NCBI GenBank assembly: GCA_947471745.1
Contig: CANJKZ010000952.1
Location: 328,001 to 392,000 of the forward strand
Length of the DNA: 64,000 nucleotides
Direction of reading: 5' to 3'
Origin: Closterium sp. Naga37s-1
Taxonomy: Eukaryota > Streptophyta > Zygnematophyceae > Desmidiales > Closteriaceae
Positions within the stretch are counted from its first letter, which is position 1. Each line of letters begins with the position of its first letter. The notes below the pieces were generated by a model. It had not been told where the DNA came from. It saw only the letters and a program-made list of their open reading frames with translations, and ran no database searches. Shown here in pieces: positions 63,004 through 64,000 of this stretch. The position numbers and the translations under genes were made by a program.

Positions 63004-64000
63004 TGTCAGAAAGTAGGAATGAAGAATGAAACAGAGAAGGGGGTTGGCACTAGCAGGCAGTTGAGTACATATAGGAAACCCTAATTTGGGCTATACCCGC
63101 TATAGAGTACCCCACTGCAGGCTAGACAAATATCACATTCTGACACACCCCCATAGTCAAAGTGGGGTATAATCAGCACAGCAAGCAGTCATAGAGCAGG
63201 TTCACAAGTACAAGCAAAGCTAGAGGCATTCACAAAGGGCAAGTGAGGAGGAGGAGGCGGGACTGTGAGAGGAGAGGAGATGGGAGGCGACGGCTGAAGC
63301 TGCAGACACACGGGCAACAGGAGCGGCTGGCACAGCAGCTACCGGAGCAGCGCCCCGGACTACTGGAGTAACTGGCTCCGCGGCTAAGACGAGCGGCAGG
63401 AGCAACGGACCCACAGGCGACTGGCGCAGCAGGCTCGCTGGGCTACCGATGCAGAGCCCCGGACTACTGGCGCTGCTGACGACACGACAGCTGCCTCCGC
63501 TCAACCTCCCCCAACTGTCCCACCCCCTTTCACACACCCCTTTGCTGCACCCCTAGCTTCACTCCCATGACACCCCCCTAGTGCCACTCCCTCGGCTCCC
63601 ACACACCCACCCCCCTCAGCGGCAGCTGCAGCAGTGGGAGACGAAGATGGAGGAGGAGCAGGGGACGGCTCACACACCCGTCACCCCCATACTCGCCACC
63701 CCCACACTCGCCACCCGCGAGGAGGAAGAAGCCTCGCGGCGCACGGGGGCACGGGGCGGTGCACGGTCAGCACATGGGGCGCGCGCGGGTCCCCAGGGCG
63801 GCGCGACGGGAGCGCAGGGGGCGCGCGCGGGTCCCTTGGGCGGCGCGACGGGATGGCGGGGGCCGCGCGCGGGTCCCCAGGGCGACGGGACGGGATCGCG
63901 GGGGGGCGCGCGCGGGTCCGAGGGGCGATGCGACGGTCGACGGGGGGGGGGACGCGCGGGTCCCCGGGGGCTGTGCGACGGTCGACGAGGAGGGACGCGC
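63004..64000 (-). mobile_element. T2: second copy of the T1 non-autonomous family (-), cut by window end
   Basis: The 3' LTR is 63004-63145 (142 bp), which on the minus strand begins TGTCAGAATGTGATATT and contains the same CCCACT/CTATAG block as T1. The purine tract (cacccccatag, 63146-63156) adjoins it. The interior is the reverse complement of T1's: ggcgacggctgaagctgcagacacacgggcaacagg-type wording, tccggactactgg repeats, and gcgcgggtcc minisatellites at 63780-64000 in the place of T1's 36-bp repeats. The 5' LTR lies beyond the window. No gag or pol motif. Confidence 0.85.

Overview
This window looks like a transposon-dense piece of a eukaryotic nuclear genome from the green lineage. Apart from about 4 kb, nearly all of it can be assigned to LTR retrotransposons, mostly Ty1/copia with one Ty3/gypsy element and gypsy-related LTRs. 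The only convincing host gene is a three-exon BUD31 (G10 family) splicing-factor gene at 45554-47486. Its N-terminus reads like the plant form of the protein. High GC, compact introns and GC-rich minisatellites would fit a streptophyte alga, but that placement is inference.

Layout. 1-2378: eroded + strand copia (C). 2379-2885: AT-rich minisatellite. 2890-23650: + strand copia E, split by copia A (5634-21611, - strand) and by small element D (21732-23284). A itself carries a 1.5-kb non-autonomous element T1 in its 3' LTR (5726-7216) and a 7.1-kb copia B inside gag (13741-20868). 23651-24340: 3' end of an old copia (P). 24458-45295: gypsy-like non-coding element F. F holds copia H (27323-44230), which holds copia I (29406-34513) and copia J (36419-43288). 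I in turn holds the miniature element K (30745-31121). F's own 5' LTR holds solo LTR G (44974-45248). 45301-48144: host DNA with BUD31. 48145-51640: eroded copia M. About 52380-56737: Ty3/gypsy N. 56866-57300: copia gag scrap O. 57795-62715: copia L. 63004-64000: second copy (T2) of the T1 family, running off the window.

Eleven insertions (A, B, T1, D, F, G, H, I, J, K, L) were bounded by matching a 5-bp target duplication on both sides, so their nesting order is read directly from the sequence. The deepest stack is four levels: F > H > I > K.

Most copia copies of the dominant family are deleted in different modules. E lacks protease and integrase, H lacks the integrase core, I lacks gag and protease, J lacks the gag N-terminus, L lacks reverse transcriptase, and T1, T2, D and K carry no coding capacity. 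A is the best candidate for a recently active copy: its two LTRs differ at one position and its pol is one 1730-codon frame. It is broken by B and by a C-run frameshift. The most unusual object is K, a 377-bp LTR element whose 5' LTR/primer-site junction sits inside a tRNA-like sequence with perfect Pol III A and B boxes.
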